A stretch of DNA of 64,000 nt from Syngnathus acus. Lineage: Eukaryota; Chordata; Actinopteri; Syngnathiformes; Syngnathidae. The stretch spans positions 1,054,001-1,118,000 of the forward strand of contig NC_051101.1 in the NCBI RefSeq assembly GCF_901709675.1. The letters run 5' to 3'. The notes under the pieces were generated by a model that worked only from the letters and a program-made list of their open reading frames with translations, ran no database searches and had not been told where the DNA came from. The translations under genes and the position numbers were made by a program. This document shows positions 15,001-26,700 of the stretch, one piece after another. Position 1 is the stretch's first letter. Each line of letters opens with the position of its first letter.

Positions 15001-18000
15001 CAGGTAAATGTTGCCTTACAAGAAACGCAGGCCTATGCTTCAGAGCCCGATAGTGAATATGAAGAAGAGCCAAAGGAAGATGCTGAGACACAAACTTTTG
15101 ACTCTTTTTCCCTTGCTTTGGCGGAAACCCAACTCGCAGCTGCTTTTCAGGAAGAGGATCTTTCGACGACAAACACTCCCTTCGCCCCTATAAATCCAAA
15201 CCGGACGGCCAAAACAACAAATGTGAGCCAATGTCATTATGTTGCTGTGACCATTGCTGGATCCCAGCCCAGGTGTACAAGAGAAGCCGTGCAATCTGTT
15301 CCGGTGGTGGGAAAAACAAACTCAAAGCAGCCTCAGCTAGAAGAAGCAACTCAAGCATTTACGGCCACGGTCATGGTGGAAAAGCAGGCCCGGGCTGCAA
15401 GTCAAACGGAAGATGAGCCCATTCTTGATGAAGCAATTTGGAGTGGTCGCCGTTTGGCTGCTGATTGTCAGCCTCTGGGTATAGCTGCCACTCAGCCCAT
15501 GGCTACAAGTGCAAGTGACGATGAGGATGCGAGTCCACTTTTGGGTGCCGGAAAAGTCCAGGAAAGTGATGGCACAAACTGGCAGCACAGCAAAGTGCAA
15601 CTCGACAGTTTGTGTGTTACAACCCAGCCTCTGACTCAAAATGAGCACCTGGACAGTGATGATGAAGACTTCACTCCAGCCTTCCATGGAAGCAAATTAC
15701 AGCTTGATCAAGTGAGACAAGCCTATATAATTTCTTACACTTTAGCTGCTAATCATCCGTTCACCAGCGTAGCCCTGACCCAGCCCACGGCTTCGCGTGT
15801 AACTGACATTGAAGACTCAATCGAAGAGGAGCCACAACCCAATGCCAATCGTTCTGTTGGAACGCCACCTGCAAGTGTTGCTGCCACCCAGCTGATGGCT
15901 GCAAGTGAACATGAAGAGGAATGCTCCATTCGAGTCTTGCGCGATCCAGATCCAGGGAAGAACAGAGCTGAAGGCCAAGAGGGCGGCAATAAGCTCTCGT
16001 CAGGAACTTCAATGCAAGTGGAAGAAAAGCAGACTCGCCCTAATCTTGAGGAAGATAAATCGGGCCGCGGTCAAGACAAAAAAGAGACTCAGATGCTCAT
16101 GAATTCCAAAGTTCCTTCAGCTGGAACTCAACCCGTGTACACGTGTGAAGATGAGCAGGCCGACGGCATGATCTTGAGCCCTGGAATTGTGCGAATCAGA
16201 GAAAAGGACGAGCCAAGGGAAAAAAGACAAACAAGAAGCTACAAAGCTAAAGGAAGGCTGGCAGACTCAAGGCCTGCTGCCAGTGAGCTTGAGGAAGGGG
16301 CCACGGGCCAGCACTCTGAACTTCGAGAGGTCCAAGACAGGAAGCAAGAGAGACAACAAGGTAGAAATGCACAGAGGGAAAGGAAGGAACGCAAAGAAAC
16401 CAATCGGTCAAAAACGGTGGAGGATCAAGAAAGACATGAGGAACACAAACCGGATCAAGCACCTCAACCAAACCTAGAGGCAAAAGCAGAGCCCACAGCA
16501 AGAGCCCGAAGAGCAACAAGAAGAACCATCCCTGTTCTTCCCCCAGAAGATGTCCCGGCTAAGAGGACCAGATTGCGCTCCAACTCTGTCAGCTCCGAGG
16601 TGTCCGCTTCAAGCGGCCGAGGGAACAGAGGCCAAATGCCCAAGACGTCCAATGGTACCGAGCAGGACGGTCACGGCACTTCTCCCCTGGGGGCGTTTAC
16701 CAGATCCAGCTCCTCAAACTCCCTCGTTCCGGACATGTCTTGCGACAGCCTCGGCTCTTTGAGCGGAACAGGAGGCGGACAACGAGGAAGTAGGCGCAGA
16801 ACGAAACCCAGGCCCAGTACGGTCCCACCTGTCTTCAGGCAGAATCCCGCTCCAAGGCCTTCGCAGAGGGGCAAGAAGGCAAACGTGTTCCTTGCTGCGC
16901 TTTGTGATGAAAAGGATGAGAAGCCAAAATCAAAACAGGCAACTGCCACAACGAAGCGTAGGCGAGCAAATGAACCCTTGTCAAGGGAGGGGAACAACTC
17001 CGCTGGTGAATCTCCCCTACCAAAAAGAAACATCAGGGGCAAAGTTCACAAGACTGTAAAAAGCAAAGCCTTCGAGGCTCTGGAAACTCCCCTGGGCAGC
17101 GATCAAGTGGAAGCCAAAGACCAGGCGGGAGGAGCAAAGAGAGTGTTGAAGGCAGAAGTGCAAGATGAGAATCCCGTTTCAGTCCAAGCCAAGAGAAGAG
17201 CCAAAGCGTCGTCTGCTCAGAGGGACAGCAAAGCCAAGGAATCACCGCCTGACGCCGCCTGCCAGGATGGAAATGTGTCATCTTCTGGTGGAGGTGTCCA
17301 GGTAGTGCTTTTTTATTTTTCATCGGAAAAAACTGAAATACTCGTAGTGCCCACAACGTTAGGCACCTGTGCCCAGGTAGTGCCATCTGTGTTTTTGAAT
17401 TTTCATTGAAAAAACTAAAATACTCCTAGTGCCCACAATGCTAGGCGCATGTGCCAAGATTTAACATTTGCAGCAGTGTAGTACCAACCAATGGCAAGGA
17501 ATACTTAGTCCAGGTCAGATTTTGTTGTTTTAAATGTCCATGGCCAGTATCGGCATCCTTCACGAGTACTCGATACCTTGAAATAAGGACAATATTGTTA
17601 TTGGTACTTGCCCGTCCGTAGTCAGAGTGTATGCTAGCGCCCTACTATTGTCTGTTTCCATTGTGCTGGCATCCCTAAAGTTGTGGCGGCAAATGGAATG
17701 TTAATTGCGTAGCATCAATCTTGAGTGCTTCTTCCAATTCGTCCTTTTCAACCGATGCGCTTCAGTCAGCACCACTCAAAGCGTGACACCTTCCTTCCTT
17801 CCTTCCTTCCTTCCTTCCTTCCTTCCTTCCTTCCTTCCTTCCTTCCTTCCTTCCTTCCTTCCTCATTTTGTGGTAAGTGAATGGCGTACCGATCATCACC
17901 CTCCTTTTTTCCCTAGCCTCGCACACCTATCGGCAGCAAGAGGCAAACGCCAGACGCTCGCATGAAATCCTTTCCTGTGACAGCGAGGTGCCGACCGCCT

Positions 18001-19500
18001 GAAGCGAGCCGCACGTATAAGGTATGTGCATCCGTGAAAGATAAAATGTTTGCCCATTTTGCCTTGGGCGGGTATTGAGCTGGTATGTGGCGTGCTCAGG
18101 TGCTGTTCACGGGTGTGGTGGACCTAACCGGGGAGAAGATGCTGGGTCGTTTGGGAGGCTTCCTGGCCAACGGCACCGCCGACATGAACTGCCTGGTTAC
18201 CGACAAGGTGCGCAGGACTGTCAAGTTCATGTGCGCTGCAGCCAGAGGGATCCCCATCGTCAACATATGCTGGCTGGACGAGGTCAGTTGCCAAACGAGC
18301 GGCAAAAACAGAAAGTTTCCTACTCGTGTTTGCGTGTCGCAGAGCGCTAAAGCCGGGAGCTTCCTGCCGCCCGACGCCTTCATCGTCAGCGATCCGGAGC
18401 AGGAGAAAAAATTCAATTTCCGCCTGAGGGAGTCTCTGAGGCTTGCCGGCAGCCAGCCTCTCTTACAGGTGCTCTCGCTCGTTCATTTCTGAGCACATTT
18501 CTGTTCTCCTCTTACCGCTCAGGTTTCACATCCCAAACAACTGAGCCGCGTGCTGCTGGCCGGCCGCTGACTCGTGTCAGGAATAAAGCGAGCAGCCGAG
18601 TCATAAAAAAAAAAGCCATGAGAACATGGACGTGATTTTGCTCGGCGTTCTCTTCCAGGGCTACAAGATCCACGTCACCAAGTCGGTGCAGCCCGAGCCA
18701 GCCCAGATGAGCGAAATCATTTCCTGCAGCGGAGCCACATTCCTCCCGAGGATGCCTTCCTCACACAAGGTGCCAACTCCTCAAGGCTCTTTTGTTCTTG
18801 GGCTGGGTAACTTTAATTCTGTTAAATGCCCCATGTTGAGTTTTAGGGTGTATTCAGATCAGAAAAGTCTTTAAGTCCGCTTGTTTGGTCTGGGCCAAAA
18901 GCGGACTTAATTTTTTTCGTTTGGTGCGGTTCCCATTCAGACTGTACAATTTGCAAGTGAAGTATATTTTGTAAACACATCCACGCTTGTGACGATCTGT
19001 GCTACCATTGGACAGCAATGACCGAGCAGGGCGGCACACAGAGCACAGACCTGGAAATGGAGGAAAACGTGCAGTGGCTTGTTAAGACCAAAAATGCACA
19101 TCTATCCTGGAGTTGGTTCAGATCTACGCTATTTGTATTCACACCTGAAGCAAACCGCACCAGAGTCTATTTGGAAGCGAACCGAGACCACCCTAAAAGG
19201 TGGGGCTCGGTCCGGTTCTTTAATCCGCACCAGGATTCGTTTGCGTGTATTCACACCTGCATAAAAGGTCTGGGCCAGCGTTAGAATTGAACCCTGGTCT
19301 TTTTGAAGTGGACCAAACACTCTGGTCTGAATACACCCTTACTGTCAAACTAAATACACAAGAAAAATAACGACCAAACCGTACAACTTCATCTTGGAAA
19401 CATTGCCAGCTAATGTTAATGCAAGAACATTGTTTTAAAACGGCAAATATTAGCTGTCTTGTATGTTTAGAATTATTCTTTTTTTTTTTTTAGATAGACG

Positions 19501-19543
<43 letters not shown>

Positions 19544-19868
19544 GGATGGATGGATGGATGGATGGATGGATGGATGGATGGATGGATGGATAGATAGAGC
19601 AATTCTCTTGTATTTTCAAAGGGACCAAAAAAAAAAAAAAAAACTGTTTTGTCTCCTCCTTTGTCATCAGCCTCACACGGTGGTGATCTCTTGCACGGAG
19701 GACTGGCCGCTGTGCCGCGCGGCCGTCTTGGCGTCGCTGCCGATCGTCTCGGCCGAGTTCGTCCTCTCTGGAATCCTGCAGCACAAACTGGACTTTGATG
19801 CTCACAAGCTGTCCGACCCGCCGCCACGGCCCAATGACGGCAGACGGCGGAGCAGTCGGCTCACGTAG
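12005..19868 (+). CDS. mdc1: MDC1, mediator of DNA damage checkpoint 1
   Basis: MDC1 is a nuclear scaffold that binds phosphorylated H2AX at DNA breaks and recruits MRE11-RAD50-NBS1 and RNF8. Coding exons: 12005-12134, 12422-12979, 13218-14048, 14230-14292, 14702-17301, 17917-18021, 18100-18282, 18343-18468, 18659-18769, 19671-19868. Phases close, giving 1634 residues. The FHA domain spans roughly residues 45-145 ([19 protein letters not shown]). Acidic SDTD motifs (DSDTDVDE at two sites, DTDTDAEE at a third) match the CK2-phosphorylated NBS1-binding type. TQ motifs, including ETQAF, KTQSF and ETQTF, match the ATM/RNF8 TQxF type. Basic low-complexity sequence follows, then tandem BRCT domains from exon 18100 on ([22 protein letters not shown]). 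The mammalian PST repeat was not seen. The acceptor for the exon at 13218 was chosen because the nearer tag at 13203 breaks the frame. Confidence 0.95.
17791..17863 (+). repeat. (CCTT)n microsatellite in mdc1 intron
   Basis: About 18 uninterrupted units of ccttcctt-type repeat. It lies in the intron before the exon at 17917. It yields a spurious serine-phenylalanine-leucine-proline frame. Confidence 0.95.
18846..19338. mobile_element. PIF/Harbinger-like MITE in mdc1 intron
   Basis: Ends gggtgtattcagat and gtctgaatacaccc are inverted complements with one mismatch. They are flanked by TTA on both sides (18843-18845, 19339-19341), the 3-bp target duplication usual for PIF/Harbinger. Length 493 bp. 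No transposase; an 88-codon frame at 19018 has no recognised domain. Confidence 0.75.
19496..19600 (+). repeat. (GATA)n/(GATG)n compound microsatellite
   Basis: Tandem gata units followed by gatg units in the last mdc1 intron, preceded by a poly-T stretch. It generates spurious MDGW-type and SIHP-type frames on the two strands. Confidence 0.95.
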
Positions 19869-21098
19869 CCTGCGGAATACTGTAACAACGTGGACTCTTT
19901 GAAAAAGAGACCGCAAAGAATTGACAGCATCAGAGCTGAGCACAAAAGGTTGTAGGCCTTCCAAGAAATGTCAAGTGGAAGCCACCTTTTGCGACATGTG
20001 TCGAATAGTGTTTGGACAGCAACGACGACTTTCAACGCAGCGTCAGGGAGGGAAAAATATTCAAAACATTCTGCCTGTAATTCTTACGTGTTAAGGGACC
20101 AAAAGGAAGGTGTTTTATTCAATCTGATTTTTTAAAAATGAATCGTTCATTAGAATGGTATTCTGCTGGCCTCCCCAAAAATCCATATCAGCAAAGACGA
20201 TTGCTTGATTGACTTTCATTTTAATGATTTCCCCTTCTTTTTTTTCGTATGTGTGCCGGCTTTTCCAGGCGATGTGAAGCTTGACATGGCGACCGTTGCT
20301 TCCAGCGCTTGCTTGCTTGTTGGCGTCTACATTGGACAACAACCGCAGCCCATAATCGCCTGCTTTCGGTCGCCATGTGAGTACGTTTTAAAACAAGCCG
20401 GATGGGAATAATGAGCCATTTATCCCCATCACCTCATCCTCACCATGCTGAGTGGGAATTAGCGGCACTTCAACGGCTCGTACCACCTCAGTTGAGTCAA
20501 TCATGTTTGCGGAGCGCAACAATTTTTTAAAAAAAGTACTGGGAAGCCGTCCGGCTGGATGAGGCAAAGGCTCATGTTTCCTGGTATCCTTTTTAATATG
20601 CTGAGATGATAATGAGCGTAGCAGAGTGTCCTCCCATCTCCATTAACGACCGGACAACATTCCATTAAGGCCTCATCTTCTCCTCTTAGCTCCTCAGAGC
20701 AGAGTCGGCAGCTTCTGTATTTGTAAGAATCCGTTTTCACTCGTCATCAGTATCTTGCATGCGCTTTGTCCTTGTCCGTCTCATCAAATATATGCCTTCA
20801 ATGCTCATCAGCGGCAGGGAAACACGTGTTGTGGGGTTTGAGGTAAATTAACTGTATAACAAGCAAATCCAATAAATGCTCAAATGGCTTTCTGTCTGTG
20901 GGGGAAGATAGCTACTTCAAAGGATATTTGAACAAGCCAAGATGAAGTTATTAATGCTCACATTTTCATTGCTATTTATGCCTTATTGAAGTTCCCCAAG
21001 AGAATATTAGACAGGACTGAGGACAGTCACTCGTATCAATACCGCTCCCATATTTACATATGAATAAATTGAGTTTTTGAGGGAACAAGAACCGTATA
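19869..21098. other. Region downstream of mdc1, no gene recognised
   Basis: Holds the mdc1 3' UTR (an aataaa is at about 20869, but whether it is used is unknown). A segment at 20269-20376 has an acceptor-like ttttccag and a donor-like gtgagtacg around an open frame beginning MATVASSACLL. It could be an exon but nothing supports it further. No repeat structure was recognised. Confidence 0.4.
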
Positions 21099-22390
21099 CA
21101 GTAATCCCTCGCTACTTTGCGGTTCACCTATCGCGGCCTCGGTCCATCGCGGCTTTTTATGAAAACAAATATCGTGGCTATATTCGGTGCATCGCGGCTT
21201 TTCACGGTATCACTTGGAGCGCTGGGCTTTGTCTGCCCATATGACTTTACAGCACACTATTGGCCGGTAGGAGACCAATTGGCACGTGTTGATCTGTATT
21301 CTTGACGATGATTGGCTTAGAGCTGTAAGAGCAGCTCTAACCAGGCTTTATCTCAATCTCCTGCTACGTATCCACTCGTCCACTTCGTTTGTGTCAGCAG
21401 AATAAGCTGCATCTCTGATTAGCGCTTTTTGTCACAAACGAGGCAGGACAACCAAATGCAACATGGGCTCTTTATTTGGGGAAAGTTTAAAGTCAACAAG
21501 GAGGTCTGGATTGCCGGCAGAGCAGGACTACGAGGCAAGCTGACAAGCCGGTCAGCGACCTCGCGTCATCAGAGAAGTGCACAGCAAGCTTTTTAAAGTT
21601 ATTTGAAAAGTTTCTAAAGATACAATAAAGTGTTTAAAAGTATAATAAAGTGTTTAAAAAATAAAATTATAAAAGTCTTGTGCGGATGCCCTTGCCCTGG
21701 ACAGTGGGGGCGCGTCAGCCGGTCAGCACGGTAAGAGCAGAGCGGAGCCGTTGCGCGTTTATCTTTAAAACAGTGGTTCTTAACCTGGGTTCGATCGAAC
21801 CCTAGGGGTTTCGTGAGTCGGTCTCAGGTGTTCGGCAGAGCCTCCACTGCGGTGGTCCGAATACACCTGATTTATCGTGTAAATTTGTGATAACGCATAT
21901 CTGAACTGGTCTCGCAAAGCACTTGCCCGCTGAAGACCCCTCCACACGAGCAGGCCCTGTGCCTCTCTGCCGATAGCGTGAGGCGGTGGGCCCAGACAAC
22001 ATCCCAGGTCGAGCGCTGAAGGACTGCTCTGAGGAGCTGATGGGTGTCTTCACGGACATCTTTAACATTTCCCTGCAGCAGGCCATCATCACATCATGTT
22101 TCAAGGCTGCCACATCATACCTGTGCCAAAGAAACCTGCTCCATCCTGCTTCAATGACTACCGCCCCGTGGCACTGACACCCATCATCATGAAGTGCTTT
22201 GAGCGGCTTGTCATGGAGCACATCAGATCCATTCTCCCCCCCACCATAGACCCTTTCCAGTTTGCGTACCGAGCCAAACGGTCCTCTGAGGATGCCATCT
22301 GCTCTGCCCTCCACTCAGCCCTCACCCACCTGGAGAAAAGAGACTCGTATGTGAGATTGCTGTTTGTGGACTTCAGTTCTGCATTCAACA

Positions 22391-23026
22391 TGTTAGGCTA
22401 CGGATTTTAGTTATTGATCTGACTCCAAATTGCGATCAACACTTAACACAAGAATTATGTCCAAATCCACACACTGTCGCACCTAACAATTTTGCGAGTT
22501 CGTTCTGTCAAAGAGAAGACCAGTAGATCAATGAGGCCGAATTTACCAATTGTTTAATCCTGACAAAGCAAGCTAATACAGGCGCCTGGGTCCCTCACAC
22601 TAAGATTCGTGTGTTCTTGTGACCATCAAGAGACAACACATTCTTCCGGGTTGCCCAGTTTTAAAGAAACACAATATGAATATTCAAGCATGCAAAATAT
22701 TGTGTGGTGATTGGTTGATGGTCATCCGCTGCTCGTTTGGGGTTTTCCGCTGCTCAGCGCAAGTGTCTGGTCTCAGTTGTGGGCGGTTGGGTCTGGACCA
22801 CAATGACGAGTTGTTATTTGCGTTCCTCACCGGCCTTGAGATGTCCTCCCTGTCTGGACATCCTGTTCCACAATACTTTGTAGAAAACAAATTCATGTAG
22901 CCTGCACATTCCTTTCCACTTAATATGCGACCACACTACTACTAGAAATTATATTGATATGATTATATGTCTAACGCAGCCTTAATCAAATATGTTTGCA
23001 AACTGCCGAAAGCACATTCTCCTTTA
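22391..23026 (-). repeat. 3' LTR of the endogenous retrovirus
   Basis: On the - strand the repeat begins near TGTGCTTTCGG (ending at 23016, or 23026 if polypurine bases are counted) and ends CCTAACA. It matches the right LTR throughout with few differences, including a shared 93-codon open frame at 22619-22900 of unknown meaning. Confidence 0.9.
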
Positions 23027-23035
23027 TTCCCTCTC
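23017..23035 (-). other. Polypurine tract of the retrovirus
   Basis: On the - strand the sequence gagagggaataaaggagaa lies immediately before the LTR start TGTGC. This is the position and composition expected of the plus-strand primer. The last nine purines also precede the right LTR at the insertion edge, as if retained after incomplete primer removal. Confidence 0.7.
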
Positions 23036-23068
23036 ATGACCTCATTTATGAGGTCATCACCAGTTACT

Positions 23069-23738
23069 CTAGCAAGCAGCGACCAGCACACTGTCGGTCC
23101 TTTCTTCCCCCCGCGGCTCATGTTGAGTCACCAGGGTATATTGGCCCTTCGGTGACAACGGACCAACGGTTTTCTCGATCAACCGAACAGTGAGTGATCT
23201 AATACATGGAATACAGCAACAACCGCATAAAATCATTATTGCAGTAAAAATAGCCACAGCAACAAGCACAGACATGATGAGGCCTTTCCAGCTTCCGAAC
23301 GTTTTCATCCAATCAGACCAAATATCGGTGCGTACACCTGAATGATCTTTCATCTTTTTATTCAGTGTCCTTAGTCCTTCCAACGCCTGGGTCAGTCTGA
23401 ACGTAATTAATACGGTCAACATTTTTATTGGGGGTGATCCATAGGAAAATGCTTTCGAATACCGAGGACACTTGATTAACGAGTTTATACTTATCTGGCA
23501 CACCCCGGGGCACTCCTATGGCGTCAATATATGTTGGATCGTTGTCGCTCAACCATGGGGGCAAAACGTCTCTTTTGGCTCGCTTCAGGAGCCCCGCCAG
23601 TGGGGACTCTATGTTCCAATTGAGATTCTGTATTTCAATGAGGACAACCACCACAGGCATTATCAAAGACACGAGGGCACAGATACCTGATGCATCCTTC
23701 GGCAAGCGATCATATAATTTGTTGTCACCACACCACAA
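23069..23738 (-). pseudogene. Retroviral envelope remnant (transmembrane part)
   Basis: Two overlapping - strand frames (23358-23738 and 23069-23503) together resemble the end of a retroviral Env transmembrane subunit. Visible are a basic cleavage-like stretch (KRAKR), a heptad-like region, a hydrophobic membrane span and a cysteine cluster (CGCCCIPC) before a short tail. The two parts lie in different frames, so the gene is broken by a frameshift, and the surface subunit is absent or unrecognisable upstream. It is next to the 3' LTR, as env should be. No function is expected. Confidence 0.7.
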
Positions 23739-23739
23739 C

Positions 23740-26700
23740 CAGATGTCACTGGTCTTCCTCTGCTCCTTCCATCACTGCTAGTTGAATTCTGGCATGTCCT
23801 GTTAAAACTTAAAAACAAGTGAATTTGGAAAAAAAACTATCACAATTACAAATTGAAACCTACTCACCCATTTCTATTTTACACCTACTCACCTACTCAC
23901 CCCTTTCTATTTTACACCTACTCACCCATTTCTATTTTACACCTCCCCCTTTTGACACATTCACCCAATGTGTCATTACGTATCAAAAGGAACCTGCAAA
24001 GCGTACCCTCTCATCACCACACTCATTGTAGCCAGGCCCGCGGAACCTCTAGCTCCCATCTGGGCCCCGGGACCGTCACTCCAAGTCCTTAAAACTTGAC
24101 TGTCCACCACACACTCGGCAACACAAACAAAAATCATCGCACTCCTGTCAGTGAGCTTATAGCCCTGCTGGCAGCGGACATTTGTACACACAAAAACAGA
24201 CATCAAGTATCAAAATAAAAACAGTCATAAAATGAATCCTGGCGCCCGCGGATCATGTCCTGAAAACCATGTCATCAACAAGTTCATCATAAAAACCAAA
24301 AGGGCAAGGGTTAACATATTCTTGTAAATTCAACACAAACTTTCCACAAACGCAATCGACAACCTGCAAGAACGAAAACAAGTTACGCAAGCAACGCGCA
24401 ATCCGCTCCTCGGCTGGTGGCTGATGCTGCAAAAAAAAAAAATCAAGTCACACAGAAAAACAAAGCAGAGCGTGCTCTTGTCGCAAGCAAGCTCAAGCGT
24501 CAAACATTTGGTCACTGTCCACCTAGTCCGTCACCCCGTCGGGTGAGCTCAAAGTCGTCACACGTCAAATCGTCCAAAGTCTTGATGTTCGATACTAGTT
24601 CTGTCTTATCTGACCATATTACTGAAATGGGCCTTCTCCATCGCACTTTGTTGTCGATGGTGCCCTTGAGTAATCCTAAACCCATATTTGATCCAAAATT
24701 AGCCCTGATCAATCTTGCTTTTTCAAATCTGTAGTATCTTTATATTTTTCAGGTGAGAGGAATGTTATCCTCTGCTGTGATCACATCACCCCAGCCTTGA
24801 ATTATGTTAACCATTCACAATACACCAACACCACACCACAAGCACAGACTTGACATTCATACACCATTACAGACAAACTGTCATCTCACAACACACACAT
24901 AAAACCCCATACAATATTAAATTGTAAAAGGAGTCCTCCCTACACAAAATTTTCTCCTCAATTAAAATGTCCCTTTTTTATTTTAAATCCAAAGTTAATA
25001 TCTAATTGTCTGGTCTCCTGTCCTCTCATTGTTTGCCAATATGCATAATGCTGGAACATGATTTAACTCCCCATTTAGTTTGCTCACATCTCACATTATC
25101 TATTTGACCCTTTGTGTTGAGCTGTAACTTCAATATTTCCACCTTCCCATATTTCTTCCACTAAACAGTTCCATTTCGCTTTCAGTTTAAATTCATCCCT
25201 CCAAATAACTACCTCTGGCAAAGAACCAACAATTTATAGAGCACTCCCTTTTACTGTTACCTTGTTCCTTCATTCATCTCCTCACAAGCATAACTGACCC
25301 TCCTAAAAAAATAATGATATCAAAAATAATGTTTAAAAACAATATACACAGCTTCCTCCTGCCACTTACGCTATCACCTTGAAGATTATCGTTCTCATTT
25401 TTGTTGATGCCAATTCTTAAAATTACCTTCTTCCACGTTCCCCCTTTGTACCTATCAAAACCAATTAGAAATATTTTTGCTGTCATGATCATCATTGTGG
25501 CCCTCACACTTATTGTTCCTGTACTTTAAATTGCCAATTTTTGTACATTTGAAGCCCTTTGAGACTTGCTTGTGGGCTATATAAATAAACTTGACTTGCC
25601 TTGACTTTATTATTATTCAACTTCTTCTGCATTCTTCTGCCTCTTTTTATTTATTTATTCTTTTTTTTTTTTTTAGCTTAACTACTTCTACGAATTCATC
25701 TGATTCACTTCATTCCACTTTTAACACATTCCAAATATTCATGCCAAATATTCTAAATATTTACGGTTTTCGAGAAATTTACAAATTTTAAGCCAATATT
25801 TCACCATTCATTCTTCATGGCACATTCAATATTTCTCATTTTCTTCCACATAATTCCTCCAATTCACCTTCTTTCACTTTCCAATTCACCTTCTTTCACT
25901 TTCTAGATTAAAATTTCACATTTTCACTTTCAACATTGCGGTAAAATTTTGCAAAATTTCCTTTTTCCCTTCTAATTTCTAATTAATTTTTTTTCACTGA
26001 CTCAACCCATTTCAATTGTTTACCTGTTCATCTTATGCCTACCTATTCCAAAACTTCCCACTTGTGAAAAATTTCAAATTTTCAACTTTAAAATTCACGC
26101 CCAATTTTACAAAATTCTTTCCATATTTTCATCCATTTTCTGACCAATTCAACACGTTCCAAATTTAAACATAATCTTGTAGCATTCCCCGAATTTTTAT
26201 TCAGCCTCTTCGCCTTCACACACAATTTCTCCAAAAATTACAAATTCTAGTTATTATTGTTAATCCTCCGCAACACTCGTAAGGACAAGCCGCACCAGTA
26301 ATGGATGGATGGATGGATTGTTAATCCTAACCCTAGGTGCCTATCATAAAGTGCCATTTAAATCAATTGTCGCAAGGGTCATGTCACTGTATTTGTTATT
26401 TAAAGCCCTACTGTATCCTTTTTTAATTAAGTAGTGCCCTGTATTACTATTTTGCTATCCAAAATTCCAACTTTCTTATGGCCCCTCACCCCTTCAAGCT
26501 CAAATATGTTTCCTATAAATCAGTCGCAATTGATGTGTAATTAAATTCTGTCGTTTTGATAAAAGTCAATTAAGTTTAGCAATTCACCCTTCTGTTGCCC
26601 GAATCCAAATTTTCACCGGTCCAATTATAAAATTTCATTATTTCAATTAGATTCATCATGTCTTTGAAATGCTATGTTACATATAAAAATTTATGATTCA

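Noticed and set aside
14617-17409. A 930-codon single-exon gene starting at 14617
   Set aside because: The first codons lie in an intron; splice sites and phase place the exon start at 14702 and its end at 17301, as part of mdc1.
20281-20411. Small gene or exon starting MATVASSACLL
   Set aside because: Only splice-like signals and a short open frame; no similarity and no partner exons were found.
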